64,000 nucleotides of DNA from Evansella sp041820985 (lineage in GTDB: Bacteria > Bacillota > Bacilli > Bacillales > Salisediminibacteriaceae), in contig NZ_JBGUAU010000024.1 in NCBI RefSeq assembly GCF_041820985.1, positions 19,012 through 83,011 of the forward strand, read 5' to 3'. Of the stretch, positions 1 to 9,220 are shown one piece after another; position 1 is the first letter of the stretch, and every line of letters begins with the position of its first letter. The position numbers and the translations under genes were made by a program. The notes under the pieces were generated by a model. It saw nothing but the letters and a program-made list of their open reading frames with translations. It was not told the DNA's origin and ran no database searches.

Positions 1-45
1 CTTCACACCCTCCCTTTATTCTCGTAAAAATGGAAGAAACCCTCT

Positions 46-93
46 AGTTAAATAGAAAAAGAAGCCTCCGACAGTGGCTACTGACGGAGGCTC
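46..93 (-). terminator. Rho-independent terminator ending the polysaccharide operon
   Basis: A GAGCCTCCG / CGGAGGCTT stem (about 62-93) is followed, in minus-strand reading, by a T-rich tract (TTCTTTTTCTATTT). It lies about 25 bases after the stop of the VanZ-like gene and closes the leftward transcription unit. Confidence 0.8.
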
Positions 94-115
94 ATATGCT
101 TGGAAAAATAAAATA

Positions 116-586
116 TCAAGCTGCTAGTTTATCTTTTTGTCTGCTTCTCTTAGTATTTATTAAATTCAACAATAGATATAGTCCAATCCCAAAAGTTGAT
201 CCAACAGTATCAATAAGTACATCTCTTATTTCACCAGATCTTCCTGGAATAAATATCTGATGAACTTCATCTGATATTGCGTAGAGAATACAAATGACCA
301 TTGCGAAAACAATGCCCCATTTGCCACGCACTTTCCCCTGACGCAATGCATGAATAACGAGAAAACCGAGTACGAAATAGATAAAGAAGTGAGCATTTTT
401 TCTTACCATATGATTGAGGTTGCTAACGTCTACTTCCTGAATAGGTATCACTTTTTCAACTGCATTCACAATCACATCCGTTACTCCACCACTTAACTCA
501 CTAGAAACATTTGCTGGTTGGTGTGAAAAATGAAAGATAAGTAACATCCATAAAAATACTGCCACCCAAGATAGATATTTTATCAT
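116..586 (-). CDS. VanZ-like membrane protein
   Basis: A 156-residue integral membrane protein with about four hydrophobic segments. It shows the VanZ-family signature: a conserved SHQP near residue 21, and a late block with DEVHQIFIPGRSGEIRDV followed by a G-rich helix. VanZ was named for low-level teicoplanin resistance, but most family members have no proven role, and many sit in polysaccharide loci. It is the last gene of the leftward operon, 15 bp after the epimerase and just before a strong terminator. A second paralogue lies at 41587-42012 with the matching DEYHQSFVPGRDG motif. The family call is sure; the function is not known. Confidence 0.85.
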   Translation of the reverse strand: MIKYLSWVAVFLWMLLIFHFSHQPANVSSELSGGVTDVIVNAVEKVIPIQEVDVSNLNHMVRKNAHFFIYFVLGFLVIHALRQGKVRGKWGIVFAMVICILYAISDEVHQIFIPGRSGEIRDVLIDTVGSTFGIGLYLLLNLINTKRSRQKDKLAA

Positions 587-601
587 AGGATAGATACCCT
601 G

Positions 602-1627
602 TTATTTCACTTTATAATAGTCTACATACCAATTTGCAAATTCTTGTAAGCCTTTTTCAATCGATGTTTCGGGTTTAAAGTCTACCGCTTTTTGTAATAA
701 ATCAGTGGATGCATACGTAGCTGGTACATCTCCTGGTTTAATCGGTTCAAACACTTTATCAAACACTACTTCTCTACCTGTAGCATTACTCAAACATTTT
801 TCAAGAGTAGTAATAAATGTCATCAATTTCTCTGGGTTATTGTTCCCGATATTAAATACTTTGTGAGGAACAGATTCTGTTGGTGGCTTCCCGATTAATC
901 GTTCTATTCCAACGACAATATCATCTATATACGTAAAGTCACGATACAGATCATTCTCAAAATCACCATTGTTAAAAATCTTTATTGGTTCCCCTGCAAA
1001 ATATTTATCTGTAAACCCGAAGTATGCCATATCTGGTCTACCCATAGGACCATAAACAGTAAAGAAACGAAGTCCAGTAGCCGGTATTTTATACAAATGG
1101 CTATACGTATGAGCCATCAATTCATTTGATTTTTTCGTAGAAGCATAAAGAGATACAGGATTATCTACAAAGTCTGTTTCTTCAAAAGGAACCTTCTTGT
1201 TTGCACCATAAACAGAGCTTGAAGAAGCATAGACAAGGTGGTCTACTGGATAATATCGACAAGCCTCCAGAATGTTATAAAATCCAATGATGTTACTTTG
1301 GATATAGACATCTGGATTCTCAATAGAATATCGTACCCCTGCCTGTGCTGCTAAGTTTACTACTACATTTGGCTTGTACGTTTCAAAGATATCTGTAACA
1401 GCTACTTTGTCAGAGATATCTCCTTCAATAAAAGTAAAGTTATCAAAAGTCGTTAACTGATTTAATCGAACATGTTTAAGGTTTACATCATAATAATCGT
1501 TTATATTATCAATACCAATTACCCTACAGCCTTGTTCTAGTAATTTCTTTGATAAGAAAAATCCTACAAAACCTGCTGCTCCAGTAATTAGATAGACTTT
1601 ACTCGGATCAATTTGTTTGTAATTCAA
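602..1627 (-). CDS. NAD-dependent epimerase, probable UDP-glucuronate 4-epimerase
   Basis: A 341-residue short-chain dehydrogenase/reductase of the extended type. The N-terminal Rossmann motif TGAAGFVG (near residues 16-23) binds NAD. The catalytic YxxxK appears as YASTK, and SSSSVYG supplies the catalytic serine. The sequence after the Rossmann motif (IDNINDYYD) is typical of UDP-glucuronate 4-epimerases (CapI/LspL type), which make UDP-galacturonate. The start overlaps the upstream ugd gene by 20 bp, so substrate-producing Ugd and this epimerase are translationally linked, which supports UDP-glucuronate as substrate. A UDP-glucose or GlcNAc 4-epimerase is less likely. Confidence 0.85.
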   Translation of the reverse strand: MNYKQIDPSKVYLITGAAGFVGFFLSKKLLEQGCRVIGIDNINDYYDVNLKHVRLNQLTTFDNFTFIEGDISDKVAVTDIFETYKPNVVVNLAAQAGVRYSIENPDVYIQSNIIGFYNILEACRYYPVDHLVYASSSSVYGANKKVPFEETDFVDNPVSLYASTKKSNELMAHTYSHLYKIPATGLRFFTVYGPMGRPDMAYFGFTDKYFAGEPIKIFNNGDFENDLYRDFTYIDDIVVGIERLIGKPPTESVPHKVFNIGNNNPEKLMTFITTLEKCLSNATGREVVFDKVFEPIKPGDVPATYASTDLLQKAVDFKPETSIEKGLQEFANWYVDYYKVK

Positions 1628-2978
1628 TCTTCTTCGACTCCTTAATGCCTTGTTTCACTGCGGGTTTTCGTCCAATCGAATGATATTCCACACCAGCTTC
1701 TTCCATTGCAGATACTTCATAGATATTTCTTCCATCATATACTAAAGGAGTTCTCATTAACTTTTTGTATGATTCAGGAGAAACATCTTTTACTTCTCCC
1801 CATTCTGTGAAAACAAAACAAACATTTGCACCTTCTAATGCTTCCTTTACATTGTTAACATACGTCATACTACCTTTTCCATTCTGACCTTGTGGATACA
1901 CTTTTGCAAAGTTCTCTGCACCAACTGGATCATACGCATATATATCTGCCCCTTGTTCTAACAATAAAGGAACATTTTCAAGAGAAGCTGCTTCTCGTAA
2001 ATCATCTGTACCTGGCTTAAATGTTAAACCTAGAACAGCTACTTTCAAACCATTAAATGTAATCAGACGTTTACTAGCTTTCTTATATAGCATCGTCTTT
2101 TGATCACTATTCACATCAATAGCAGCCTTCACCGTTCGTAACTGATAGCCATGTTCTTTTGCGATATTCTCTAATGCCTTTGTATCTTTTGGAAAACACG
2201 ATCCACCGTACCCAATACCAGCATTTAAGAACTTACTACCGATGCGCTCGTCAAAGCTCATTCCTTTAGCAACATCTTGCACATCGGCACCAACAAGTTC
2301 ACAAAGATTTGCAATATCGTTCATATAAGAAATCTTTAACGCTAAAAAATCGTTAGAAGCATACTTAATCATTTCTGCCGATCTTCTATTTACAGAAACA
2401 ATTGGTAAGTGAAATGGGTCATAAATTTTCATTAATACATCTTCCGCCCACTTACTCTCCGTTCCAATGATAACTCTTTCCGCATATAGAGTATCATGTA
2501 CAGCAGAACCCTGTGCTAAAAATTCAGGGTTTGATGCAACCTCTACTCTCACATCATTTACTAGAAAGTCCTGAATAAACTGCTCAACTTTATCATTTGT
2601 TCCCACTGGGACTGTTGATTTAACAACGACTAAGCAATCCTTTTCTACTGATTCCGCAATTTGCCTTGCAACAGTTGCAATATAGGATAGATTCGCAGAA
2701 CCATCAGGTTGCTCAGGAGTACCAACTCCAATAAAAATAGCATCAGCGTCTTTATATGCCGATGCATAATCCGTCGTATAATCAATTCTCCCAGCAGCAT
2801 AATTCTTCTGCATTAGCTCTTCTAAACCAGCTTCATAAATTGGAGAAACTCCAGATTTCATTACATTCACTTTATTTTCATCTATATCAACACAAGTCAC
2901 TTGATGACCAACTTCGGCAAAACAAACACCTGCTACTAGACCAACGTAACCTGTTCCAGCTACTGCTATTTTGTACAT
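1608..2978 (-). CDS. ugd: UDP-glucose 6-dehydrogenase
   Basis: A 456-residue nucleotide-sugar dehydrogenase (Ugd/TuaD family) oxidising UDP-glucose to UDP-glucuronate with two NAD+. Seen in the sequence: the N-terminal GTGYVGLV dinucleotide-binding motif, VVVKSTVPVGT, the catalytic cysteine in GYGGSCFPKDTKAL (near residue 260), the central dimer helix, and a C-terminal UDP-binding half with LGLTFKPGTDDLREA. The length is normal; a lysine-rich tail follows the conserved SIGRKP. It overlaps the epimerase start by 20 bp. A decayed second copy of its C-terminal end lies 200 bp upstream at 3182-3300. Confidence 0.95.
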   Translation of the reverse strand: MYKIAVAGTGYVGLVAGVCFAEVGHQVTCVDIDENKVNVMKSGVSPIYEAGLEELMQKNYAAGRIDYTTDYASAYKDADAIFIGVGTPEQPDGSANLSYIATVARQIAESVEKDCLVVVKSTVPVGTNDKVEQFIQDFLVNDVRVEVASNPEFLAQGSAVHDTLYAERVIIGTESKWAEDVLMKIYDPFHLPIVSVNRRSAEMIKYASNDFLALKISYMNDIANLCELVGADVQDVAKGMSFDERIGSKFLNAGIGYGGSCFPKDTKALENIAKEHGYQLRTVKAAIDVNSDQKTMLYKKASKRLITFNGLKVAVLGLTFKPGTDDLREAASLENVPLLLEQGADIYAYDPVGAENFAKVYPQGQNGKGSMTYVNNVKEALEGANVCFVFTEWGEVKDVSPESYKKLMRTPLVYDGRNIYEVSAMEEAGVEYHSIGRKPAVKQGIKESKKIELQTN

Positions 2979-3016
2979 AATCCCAAATCCTTTCTATTCG
3001 TTTTATATAAAAATAG

Positions 3017-3044
3017 AATAAGAGCTAAATTTATAGCTCTTATT
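3017..3044 (-). terminator. Terminator-like hairpin upstream of ugd
   Basis: The inverted repeat AATAAGAGCT / AGCTCTTATT has an 8-base loop. In minus-strand reading it is followed by CTATTTTTATAT, about 40 bases before the ugd start. It could terminate the upstream transcript or act as an attenuator for ugd. Confidence 0.5.
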
Positions 3045-3154
3045 CATGATACTATCCATACAATATATTACTCATTTAAAGTCCTGGGTCCAGGCAACAC
3101 GATTCCAATATACTCTGTTTTAACAACAAGTTGTTCCATAAATATTACAAAACT

Positions 3155-3180
3155 AGCAAATGAGAACCGTCCCCGTTATC
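3155..3180. repeat. Copy of the GAGAACCGTCCCCGT dispersed repeat
   Basis: A one-armed copy of the element present in full at 3435-3463. The two share GCAAA(C/T)GAGAACCGTCCCC. It abuts the decayed ugd fragment. Confidence 0.5.
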
Positions 3181-3181
3181 C

Positions 3182-3300
3182 CTATCCCGATTTTCTTCCC
3201 ACGGAATGATACACCACTCCAGCTGCTTCCATTTCTAAAACACTATAGATATATCTTCCATAGTACACTAAACAAACATTCGTACCTTCTTAAACTTCCT
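3182..3300 (-). pseudogene. Decayed C-terminal fragment of a ugd-like gene
   Basis: Minus-strand translation gives EGTNVCLV followed directly by LVYYGRYIY, then EMEAAGVVYHSVGRK and a stop. These match EGANVCFV, LVYDGRNIY and EEAGVEYHSIGRK of the intact Ugd (1608-2978). The residues between the first two blocks are deleted and an in-frame stop precedes the first. The remnant covers only the last part of the protein. It marks an older or second ugd allele removed by recombination. The rest of 2979-3571 holds only hairpins and dispersed repeats. Confidence 0.7.
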
Positions 3301-3369
3301 ATGGCACCAGAACTTGTATTTTGATCTCAATGAGTTGCAATAACTTTCTACTCATCACTAGAATCCCAT

Positions 3370-3410
3370 AAAAAAGAAGGACAAGGAACCTGTTACCCTG
3401 TCCTTTTTAT
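3370..3410 (-). terminator. Rho-independent terminator
   Basis: The stem AAGGACAAGG / CCCTGTCCTT has T/A runs on both sides and could work in both directions. It lies 160 bases after the stop of the acyltransferase gene on the minus strand, inside the polysaccharide operon. Confidence 0.65.
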
Positions 3411-3434
3411 ATGGAACTATTCAATATCAATTTC

Positions 3435-3463
3435 GGCAAACGAGAACCGTCCCCGTTTGCCAT
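3435..3463. repeat. Hairpin repeat GGCAAACG-GAACCGTCC-CGTTTGCC
   Basis: An 8-bp inverted repeat (GGCAAACG/CGTTTGCC) around GAGAACCGTCCC. A second, one-armed copy lies at 3155-3180. This looks like a REP-type dispersed repeat. Confidence 0.6.
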
Positions 3464-3571
3464 ATAGCTGTTTGAGTTCCGCTAATACTATTTTTTAGTA
3501 AGAATAAAATTGGTAAGCCAAAGTTTCTGTACTAGAATTTTTTATTTTACAGTTTTTCCATCGTCTACTTT

Positions 3572-4117
3572 TTAGGATCTGACCACAGGCACCGACCCTA
3601 ATTCTGATTGTGGTAAATCTTTAATCCTTTTTACCGGAACACCTGCATATAATCCATTTGGTTCGCAATCTTTGGTAACAACCGACCCAGCAGCAATTAT
3701 ACAACCTTTATTAATAGTTACACCTGGCAAAATTGTTGCTCTAGCACCAATCCAACAGCCATCCTTGATATGGATATCGTACCCCATAGCTGTTAATGCA
3801 CGCTTATTTTCCTCACCGATTTCATGGGTAGCTGTACATACCATAACTTCTGGTCCAATAGAAACATGACGTCCTATCTCTATTCGCCCTGAGTTTTCAA
3901 AGAAACAGTTGTAATTGATGAAAGTCCCTTTACCTATACTCACTTTTGTTTCACTAAAAAAACACCTTGGTGATATACTATTTGTTTTTATATCCATACC
4001 CATCAATTTATAAATACCTGTCCTAACATGGTGAGGCGTGATAATAGATGAAGCTAAAACATTCACCATTATATATTTGAACTTTTTCTTTATTCTTTTT
4101 TCCAATCGTTTATACAC
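3572..4117 (-). CDS. Hexapeptide-repeat acyltransferase
   Basis: A 181-residue left-handed beta-helix acyltransferase of the maltose/galactoside O-acetyltransferase class. The N-terminal 35 residues are basic and amphipathic. From about residue 50 come isoleucine-rich hexapeptides (VSIGKGTFINYN, IEIGRHVSIGPEV), the catalytic histidine in CTATHEIG, then WIGARATILPGVTINKGCIIAAGSVVTKD and AGVPVKRI. It probably acetylates a sugar of the exported polysaccharide, on the nucleotide sugar or lipid-linked unit; the substrate cannot be read from sequence. It lies between the flippase and ugd. Confidence 0.85.
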   Translation of the reverse strand: MYKRLEKRIKKKFKYIMVNVLASSIITPHHVRTGIYKLMGMDIKTNSISPRCFFSETKVSIGKGTFINYNCFFENSGRIEIGRHVSIGPEVMVCTATHEIGEENKRALTAMGYDIHIKDGCWIGARATILPGVTINKGCIIAAGSVVTKDCEPNGLYAGVPVKRIKDLPQSELGSVPVVRS

Positions 4118-4321
4118 TCAGCTTCTCCTCTCTAATTTTCTTCTTATAGTTTCAGCTTATAAAAGATTATGAATTAAGCTTTACTAAAACAACACATTGT
4201 TTTCCTTTGGACTAGGTTATTTCTCCTACACCCGTTGCATTGTATTGTATTGCAGTAAGAATGAAGCAATAACAGATATATTATTGTAATTTCCCATCAT
4301 CTAACTTCTTTTTATCAATTC

Positions 4322-5821
4322 TCATGATGACCTTTTTATAAATGGTAAATATACCTTTTTTAACATCTTATCCGGTAATAATTTAGTTATTAGTAAGCTT
4401 ATTTCTTTACGCATGCTAGGAAACAAGAGTAAAATTCCAAAATAAAATATAACACAAATGACAATTGAAAAAATATTCCATTGTAGACTTTCAGATAACC
4501 GGAGAATAAAATATCCCAATATCCACATTACACCTGCTGAAATTAAAGAAGGCAATACATTTTTAAGAGTTTTAAGTATCTGTATATTTATTGCTAACTT
4601 CATTATTATTAAATGAACTATTATAATTTGTATTCTAATCAAAGATCTTGCATAAACAAGTACCCAAAAACCATATTTTGCACTTATGATAATTGTCGGT
4701 ACTAGAACAACAAGGTGTAATATTTCTGCTAGTAATGAAAGTTTTGGTTTTCCCTTAGCTTGATATACTATACTGCTAAAATGCCCTAATACAATCGTAA
4801 TGGAATTGCTCAATGCTGCAATTCCAATAATAACACTAGCTTCTTTCCATTGGTCACCTAACATTAGTTGCGTTACTAAATCTCTGAATAAAAATACACC
4901 GATACCTATTGGTAATAATAAAGCTGAAACGAGCCTCTGAAACTTAAAAAACAAATCATTAAATTTTATATTATCATTTTGCAAACGCGATAATGCAGAA
5001 AACAATATTGGTACAGTTGCACCAGTTATAATGCCTAATATTGAATTAACCATTATGGTTGATGTTTTATATATACCTAAATAGTACTCACTGAAATAAT
5101 ATCCGATAATAAATGCATCAACCCATGCACTAATCCATATGAATATAGCAACTATTAACGACCACATGCTAAACGAAAGCATTTCTTTTAATATTTTTAG
5201 GTTGTAGAAAAAGGTTGGCTTCCAATTTGATTTGATAGTCAAAAATACCGCATTAAAAACATGCATAACAATGGTACCAATAATTAAAGACCAATAATTA
5301 AAACCAGAAACTGCTAAAGGAATAGTCACTATAAAAGGAATAAGTATAGATATGACTCGGACAATAAATAGAGTTTTATAGTTAAAATCACGTCTAAAAA
5401 GTGCCATTTGAATGCTAGAAAAAGATGTTAAAGGTAATTGGACACAAGCTACAATGACAACTATCCCTAGTCCAGGATTCCCCACCAAAATAGCTATCTG
5501 TTCATTAAAAGTTATTATTAATCCCCATAAAAAAAGTGCAAGCACAAAATTTGTCCAAAAAGCCACATTCGCATTTCGATGCTTCTCTTTTTCATCTTTA
5601 AATTCATGCTGTACCAAATACTTTTGGAATCCAGCATCGGTAAACATTTCAACAAAACTAATTATCATAGTTATTGTTGCAATAACTCCAAAGGCTTCTG
5701 GTGCCAAAACTCTTGCCAGTATTATTGTTGTTAACGGTACGATAATTTTTGCAATTATTTCAGTAATTGAAGACCATTTGGTTGCAACTAAAATTTTCTT
5801 ACGCAATTGCTGTTCTTCCAA
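4322..5821 (-). CDS. Polysaccharide flippase (Wzx/MOP superfamily)
   Basis: A 499-residue polytopic membrane protein with about 12-14 hydrophobic helices, of the oligosaccharide-flippase family (Wzx/TuaB-like). Such proteins move undecaprenyl-pyrophosphate-linked repeat units across the membrane. The start is a TTG at 5819-5821, preceded by AGAGGAG at 9 bases. The opening region (RKKILVATKWSSITEIIAKI, residues 7-26) is typical of the Wzx/TuaB branch. With the polymerase at 8016-9161 and the Wzz-like protein at 23252-24025 it completes a Wzx/Wzy-type export pathway. Confidence 0.88.
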   Translation of the reverse strand: MEEQQLRKKILVATKWSSITEIIAKIIVPLTTIILARVLAPEAFGVIATITMIISFVEMFTDAGFQKYLVQHEFKDEKEKHRNANVAFWTNFVLALFLWGLIITFNEQIAILVGNPGLGIVVIVACVQLPLTSFSSIQMALFRRDFNYKTLFIVRVISILIPFIVTIPLAVSGFNYWSLIIGTIVMHVFNAVFLTIKSNWKPTFFYNLKILKEMLSFSMWSLIVAIFIWISAWVDAFIIGYYFSEYYLGIYKTSTIMVNSILGIITGATVPILFSALSRLQNDNIKFNDLFFKFQRLVSALLLPIGIGVFLFRDLVTQLMLGDQWKEASVIIGIAALSNSITIVLGHFSSIVYQAKGKPKLSLLAEILHLVVLVPTIIISAKYGFWVLVYARSLIRIQIIIVHLIIMKLAINIQILKTLKNVLPSLISAGVMWILGYFILRLSESLQWNIFSIVICVIFYFGILLLFPSMRKEISLLITKLLPDKMLKKVYLPFIKRSS

Positions 5822-5959
5822 TATTATTATCTCCTCTTAAATGCTTATATTGGACACATATACAAATAGCTGAGTAGTTTTAATTCAATTAATTTTAGAG
5901 ATGTCATTAACTTTGCATAAAAATGTTTTCTAACTTGTTAAGCGATTTTATGAAAAACT

Positions 5960-6425
5960 TGTTTCAAGCAAAAAACTCCTTATTTTTAGGTTTAGTAGTT
6001 CTGTCCAAATCCTAATTAAAAGGAGCTTTCCCATGGAGATAATACCATAAATCTATAATTAATGAACAAACTACTTCCAAACCAATTAACGACCTCTCAG
6101 CCAAAGAGATTGGAGACCTCTTTCGTCACCGCTGGGATAAAGTAAAAATGTTTATCAATGGGAGTCTTAATAAAAACAAGACGTAAATTTGACGGCTCCC
6201 TACTGGAATGAGACGTACCTTGAAAAACCTGTCGTTTAAAGGGTTAAAAGCTTTTACTCGGAACTGTCTAGGAAACCAACTTGTACTTGAACAGGACACA
6301 AAAGGCATTACTGGGAATAAGATTTTCAAATCAGTGAGAAACAGTGTAACGAAGGTGAGGTAAGCCATTTAAACAACCTCGTGTACGATTCATTGTTCTT
6401 GAAATCCGAGGCTGTTTTTTGACGA
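5960..6425 (+). pseudogene. Internally deleted IS4-family transposase remnant
   Basis: On the plus strand, an ATG at 6033 after AAGGAG opens a reading frame (MEIIP...INEQTTSKPIND, with a stop and a frameshift). It jumps straight to LSAKEIGDLFRHRW (about 6094-6138), which resembles the C-terminal region of IS4-type transposases (LSAEEIG..YR.RWQIE). Later pieces such as NQLVL fit the usual ending in another frame. The catalytic core is missing and several stops interrupt it. This fills most of the 770-base gap between the flippase and the next glycosyltransferase. Ends and target duplication could not be defined. Confidence 0.6.
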
Positions 6426-6592
6426 TTGGTTATTAATTTAATGCAATGCTAGTGAAAAATTGTTTTAATAATTGATATCTTCCACCAGTCAAGAGTCAGT
6501 TTTTAGATTGCTACTTAAACATTTGGTAGCGCGGGGGCATTCGCTATAAAACCTTAATTAGTTTAGTTTTAAGAAAAGCACTTACTATACCT

Positions 6593-7738
6593 TTATTTTC
6601 CTTTACGACTCTCAACTACTTCCTCCTTAAGGGGAAGCAATCCATTTACAAAACTTAACCATTTATGCTTAATATCATCTTCATTAAATTGTTCCAACCA
6701 AACAAACGCATTGTTAATTTTTGAAGTTCTAAGTTCTGGTTTTTTTATATAATTAATAATGGCTTCAGCCAGCTCTTGCTCATCATCAATAGGTACTAGT
6801 AAACCACATTCACCGTCATTTAACATTAGCCTAGCCCCACCAGGTGTGCAATCCGTAGCTATACAAGGTAGACCATTTACCATAGCTTCTATTAATACAT
6901 TTGGTATTCCTTCAGAACGAGAAGGTAGAACAAACATCTCTGCCCCCCTACACCTATCCATAACATTTAATACAGAACCTGGTAAATCTACCACATGTTC
7001 TAACTCATATTCATTAATCAAGTTTAACAAGTTTTCACGTTCATCACCTTCTCCATAGATTAACAATCTATATTCAGGATATTTGTTACTTACAATCTTA
7101 AATGCCTTAATTAAAACATCAAATCCTTTTCTAAATTGAAAACGTCCTGCTGACACAATATAATGAGATGGAAGGAACATTTTTTGCTTATCTCTATTGA
7201 AAGAACTGCGTTCAATAGCTGGATTAGGAATAATAGAAGTATGTTTTTTTTCTGGCAGATCATAAAATCTTTTTGCCATTTCTGTTTGAAAAACAATTCC
7301 ATCGCAATGCCTATATAAAAATGAAGTCACTATTTTCCATAATTTAGTCTTATTGTATGGATCAGCCCGTTGTGAGAATAAAGTAATACAAGGCATCTTA
7401 CGTAGAGCCCACCACGTCAATAATGAAATACGATCATCAAATGCCAATGCTATGTCGGCATTAACACCTTTGCAAAGCGAAGCTATTTGGCGTTTAATAC
7501 TCCGGGTGTATATCCATGCTTTTACTATACTCATTTTTCGAATTGCTTGTCCCTCATTCAGTCCAAAAGTGTGAATTGTAATATCAGGAGAAAGTTCCAA
7601 AGATATTTTAGTATTCTTTATCAAAGCTAAATGAACCTTATATTGCGAACTCAAATTATTTGCAACAAAGGCTATCATTTTTTCTGCACCGCCTACATTC
7701 AAGTGAGGGTGAACAATCACTATTGTCGGCTTCTTCAT
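6593..7738 (-). CDS. Glycosyltransferase, family 4 (GT-B)
   Basis: A 381-residue cytoplasmic retaining glycosyltransferase. The N-terminal glycine-rich acceptor loop is HPHLNVGGAEKM (residues 10-21). The C-terminal donor domain begins at IVSAGRFQFRKGFDVLIKAF and carries the EX7E-like motif SRSEGIPNVLIEAM and TDCTPGGA. It is likely to add one sugar to the lipid-linked repeat unit. It stands somewhat apart in the operon: an IS remnant lies downstream, and a 277-base gap with a terminator-like hairpin lies upstream. Confidence 0.88.
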   Translation of the reverse strand: MKKPTIVIVHPHLNVGGAEKMIAFVANNLSSQYKVHLALIKNTKISLELSPDITIHTFGLNEGQAIRKMSIVKAWIYTRSIKRQIASLCKGVNADIALAFDDRISLLTWWALRKMPCITLFSQRADPYNKTKLWKIVTSFLYRHCDGIVFQTEMAKRFYDLPEKKHTSIIPNPAIERSSFNRDKQKMFLPSHYIVSAGRFQFRKGFDVLIKAFKIVSNKYPEYRLLIYGEGDERENLLNLINEYELEHVVDLPGSVLNVMDRCRGAEMFVLPSRSEGIPNVLIEAMVNGLPCIATDCTPGGARLMLNDGECGLLVPIDDEQELAEAIINYIKKPELRTSKINNAFVWLEQFNEDDIKHKWLSFVNGLLPLKEEVVESRKGK

Positions 7739-7888
7739 AAGTTAGGTCACTCCCTTTTTTAGAACTCCGTACTTTTCTTTCTAATACTCCAGAAGGAAAA
7801 TTGTTGATAAAATTAAAATTTGGTAAAGCACTATTAATTTCCCTTTATTTTTAGATTAGTACTGTTATAGTAATAAATAAAACAAACC

Positions 7889-7920
7889 AAACAATTAAGC
7901 ATAGTTTGCTTAATTGTTTA
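7889..7920 (-). terminator. Terminator-like hairpin inside the operon
   Basis: The stem AACAATTAAGC / GCTTAATTGTT has a 7-base loop and is followed on the minus strand by TTGGTTTGTTTTATTT. It lies between the polymerase and the next glycosyltransferase, within a run of same-strand genes. Confidence 0.6.
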
Positions 7921-8015
7921 AAACTGTTTTGGCCTTCGTCATAATAACTACATTTCCCTCAAACTACTTGGGACCGAATGTCCTATTGGATATAATTACT
8001 CTTAAAAAAACTTTT

Positions 8016-9161
8016 TTATCCTGGCTCCTGCATTGTCTGCTTATTTCGACTCATATTTTGAGCTAAACTCAATGAAATTACGAGAGGTAACCATAGGTAT
8101 AATGAATCTACAAAGTTATTTGCCATCAATACTAAATCAAAGCTCGTTCTCACCAACAAACCAATAAGATACGCTGCGCCAACTAATACGTAAGGGTTTG
8201 AAAGGTGGTTATAAAAACGTAACCAAATATAATACAAAAACAGCACAAATAGAAACAGAAGTAAATAACCACCTTGACCACGCAAAAATAAAAATAAATT
8301 ATGAGAAGACATCCCAAACATATAATTTACGCTAAATTCCCCACCAACTAAATTACCTCCGTGACCAAATAATTGATGATTAGACAAGTAATTTTCTAGG
8401 TAACCCCATAGATGTTGTCTGCCTGAAAATAGATTCTTTCCACTAAATTCTCGAACCCAGACATTCCATTGACTACTTTCAGACATGTTATACATCCACA
8501 AGTATATTTTGGGAATTAATATAATAATTGAAGTTACAGTCCAAAAAGTTACTTTATACAGCCTTTTTCCTAATTTAGGCAAAATAATGATACATAAAGC
8601 AATAACTAATAAAGCTAGTACACGACTTCGATCTCCAGAATCCCAAAAAACGACCATGTATAAAAAACAAAGAGCGACCTTTTTCCACGTCCCGGATACC
8701 ATTGCTAACGAAAAAAAAGTAAATGCAAATAATGGAGTAGAAAAGCCAGTTCGTTCAGTAAATATCATAAAATATATAGCGAAAATTTGGTACACCACAA
8801 TTACAATTTTGAGTTGTTTTATGCTTTTTAGCGGGCTGTCACCATTACTAGCACTCCAAACAAAAAGTAATAGTACTAATTGTTGAAAAATAACTGAAAA
8901 ATAATATTGATTATACGTTAATAGCAACCATATTAAATTATAAAAAACCCAAACAAAAATGATTATTAGTAATTGATTGAAATAAAACACGCTTGATCTC
9001 AGGATAAATATTATTATACAGATTAATGCAAATCCTATAGATATTAACTTGACAGTAGAAGTATCTCCAATAATAAATGCATCAAATAGAGATAAAACTA
9101 TGCTACCTAAAATTAATAGTGAAAATATATTATTAATATAGTAATTCTTGTTAGTTTCCAT
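8016..9161 (-). CDS. O-antigen/exopolysaccharide polymerase (Wzy-like)
   Basis: A roughly 380-residue membrane protein with about ten hydrophobic helices and a large hydrophilic loop near residues 225-285 that contains GRQHLWGYLENYLSNHQLFGHGGN. This is the usual layout and loop motif (W...G.G) of O-antigen polymerases of the Wzy/EpsG type, which join repeat units outside the membrane. Two start codons are possible; the second ATG (9159-9161) is better spaced from TTAGGAA than the first at 9168-9170. It is AT-rich, as is common for Wzy genes. Confidence 0.8.
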   Translation of the reverse strand: METNKNYYINNIFSLLILGSIVLSLFDAFIIGDTSTVKLISIGFALICIIIFILRSSVFYFNQLLIIIFVWVFYNLIWLLLTYNQYYFSVIFQQLVLLLFVWSASNGDSPLKSIKQLKIVIVVYQIFAIYFMIFTERTGFSTPLFAFTFFSLAMVSGTWKKVALCFLYMVVFWDSGDRSRVLALLVIALCIIILPKLGKRLYKVTFWTVTSIIILIPKIYLWMYNMSESSQWNVWVREFSGKNLFSGRQHLWGYLENYLSNHQLFGHGGNLVGGEFSVNYMFGMSSHNLFLFLRGQGGYLLLFLFVLFLYYIWLRFYNHLSNPYVLVGAAYLIGLLVRTSFDLVLMANNFVDSLYLWLPLVISLSLAQNMSRNKQTMQEPG

Positions 9162-9220
9162 GATATACATTTCCTAACGATTTAATGTTTACTCTTATTT
9201 TCTATAATGAGATTATAATT

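Noticed and set aside
2756..2980. Plus-strand frame opposite ugd
   Set aside because: Antisense shadow of a well-supported gene, with unlike codon use.
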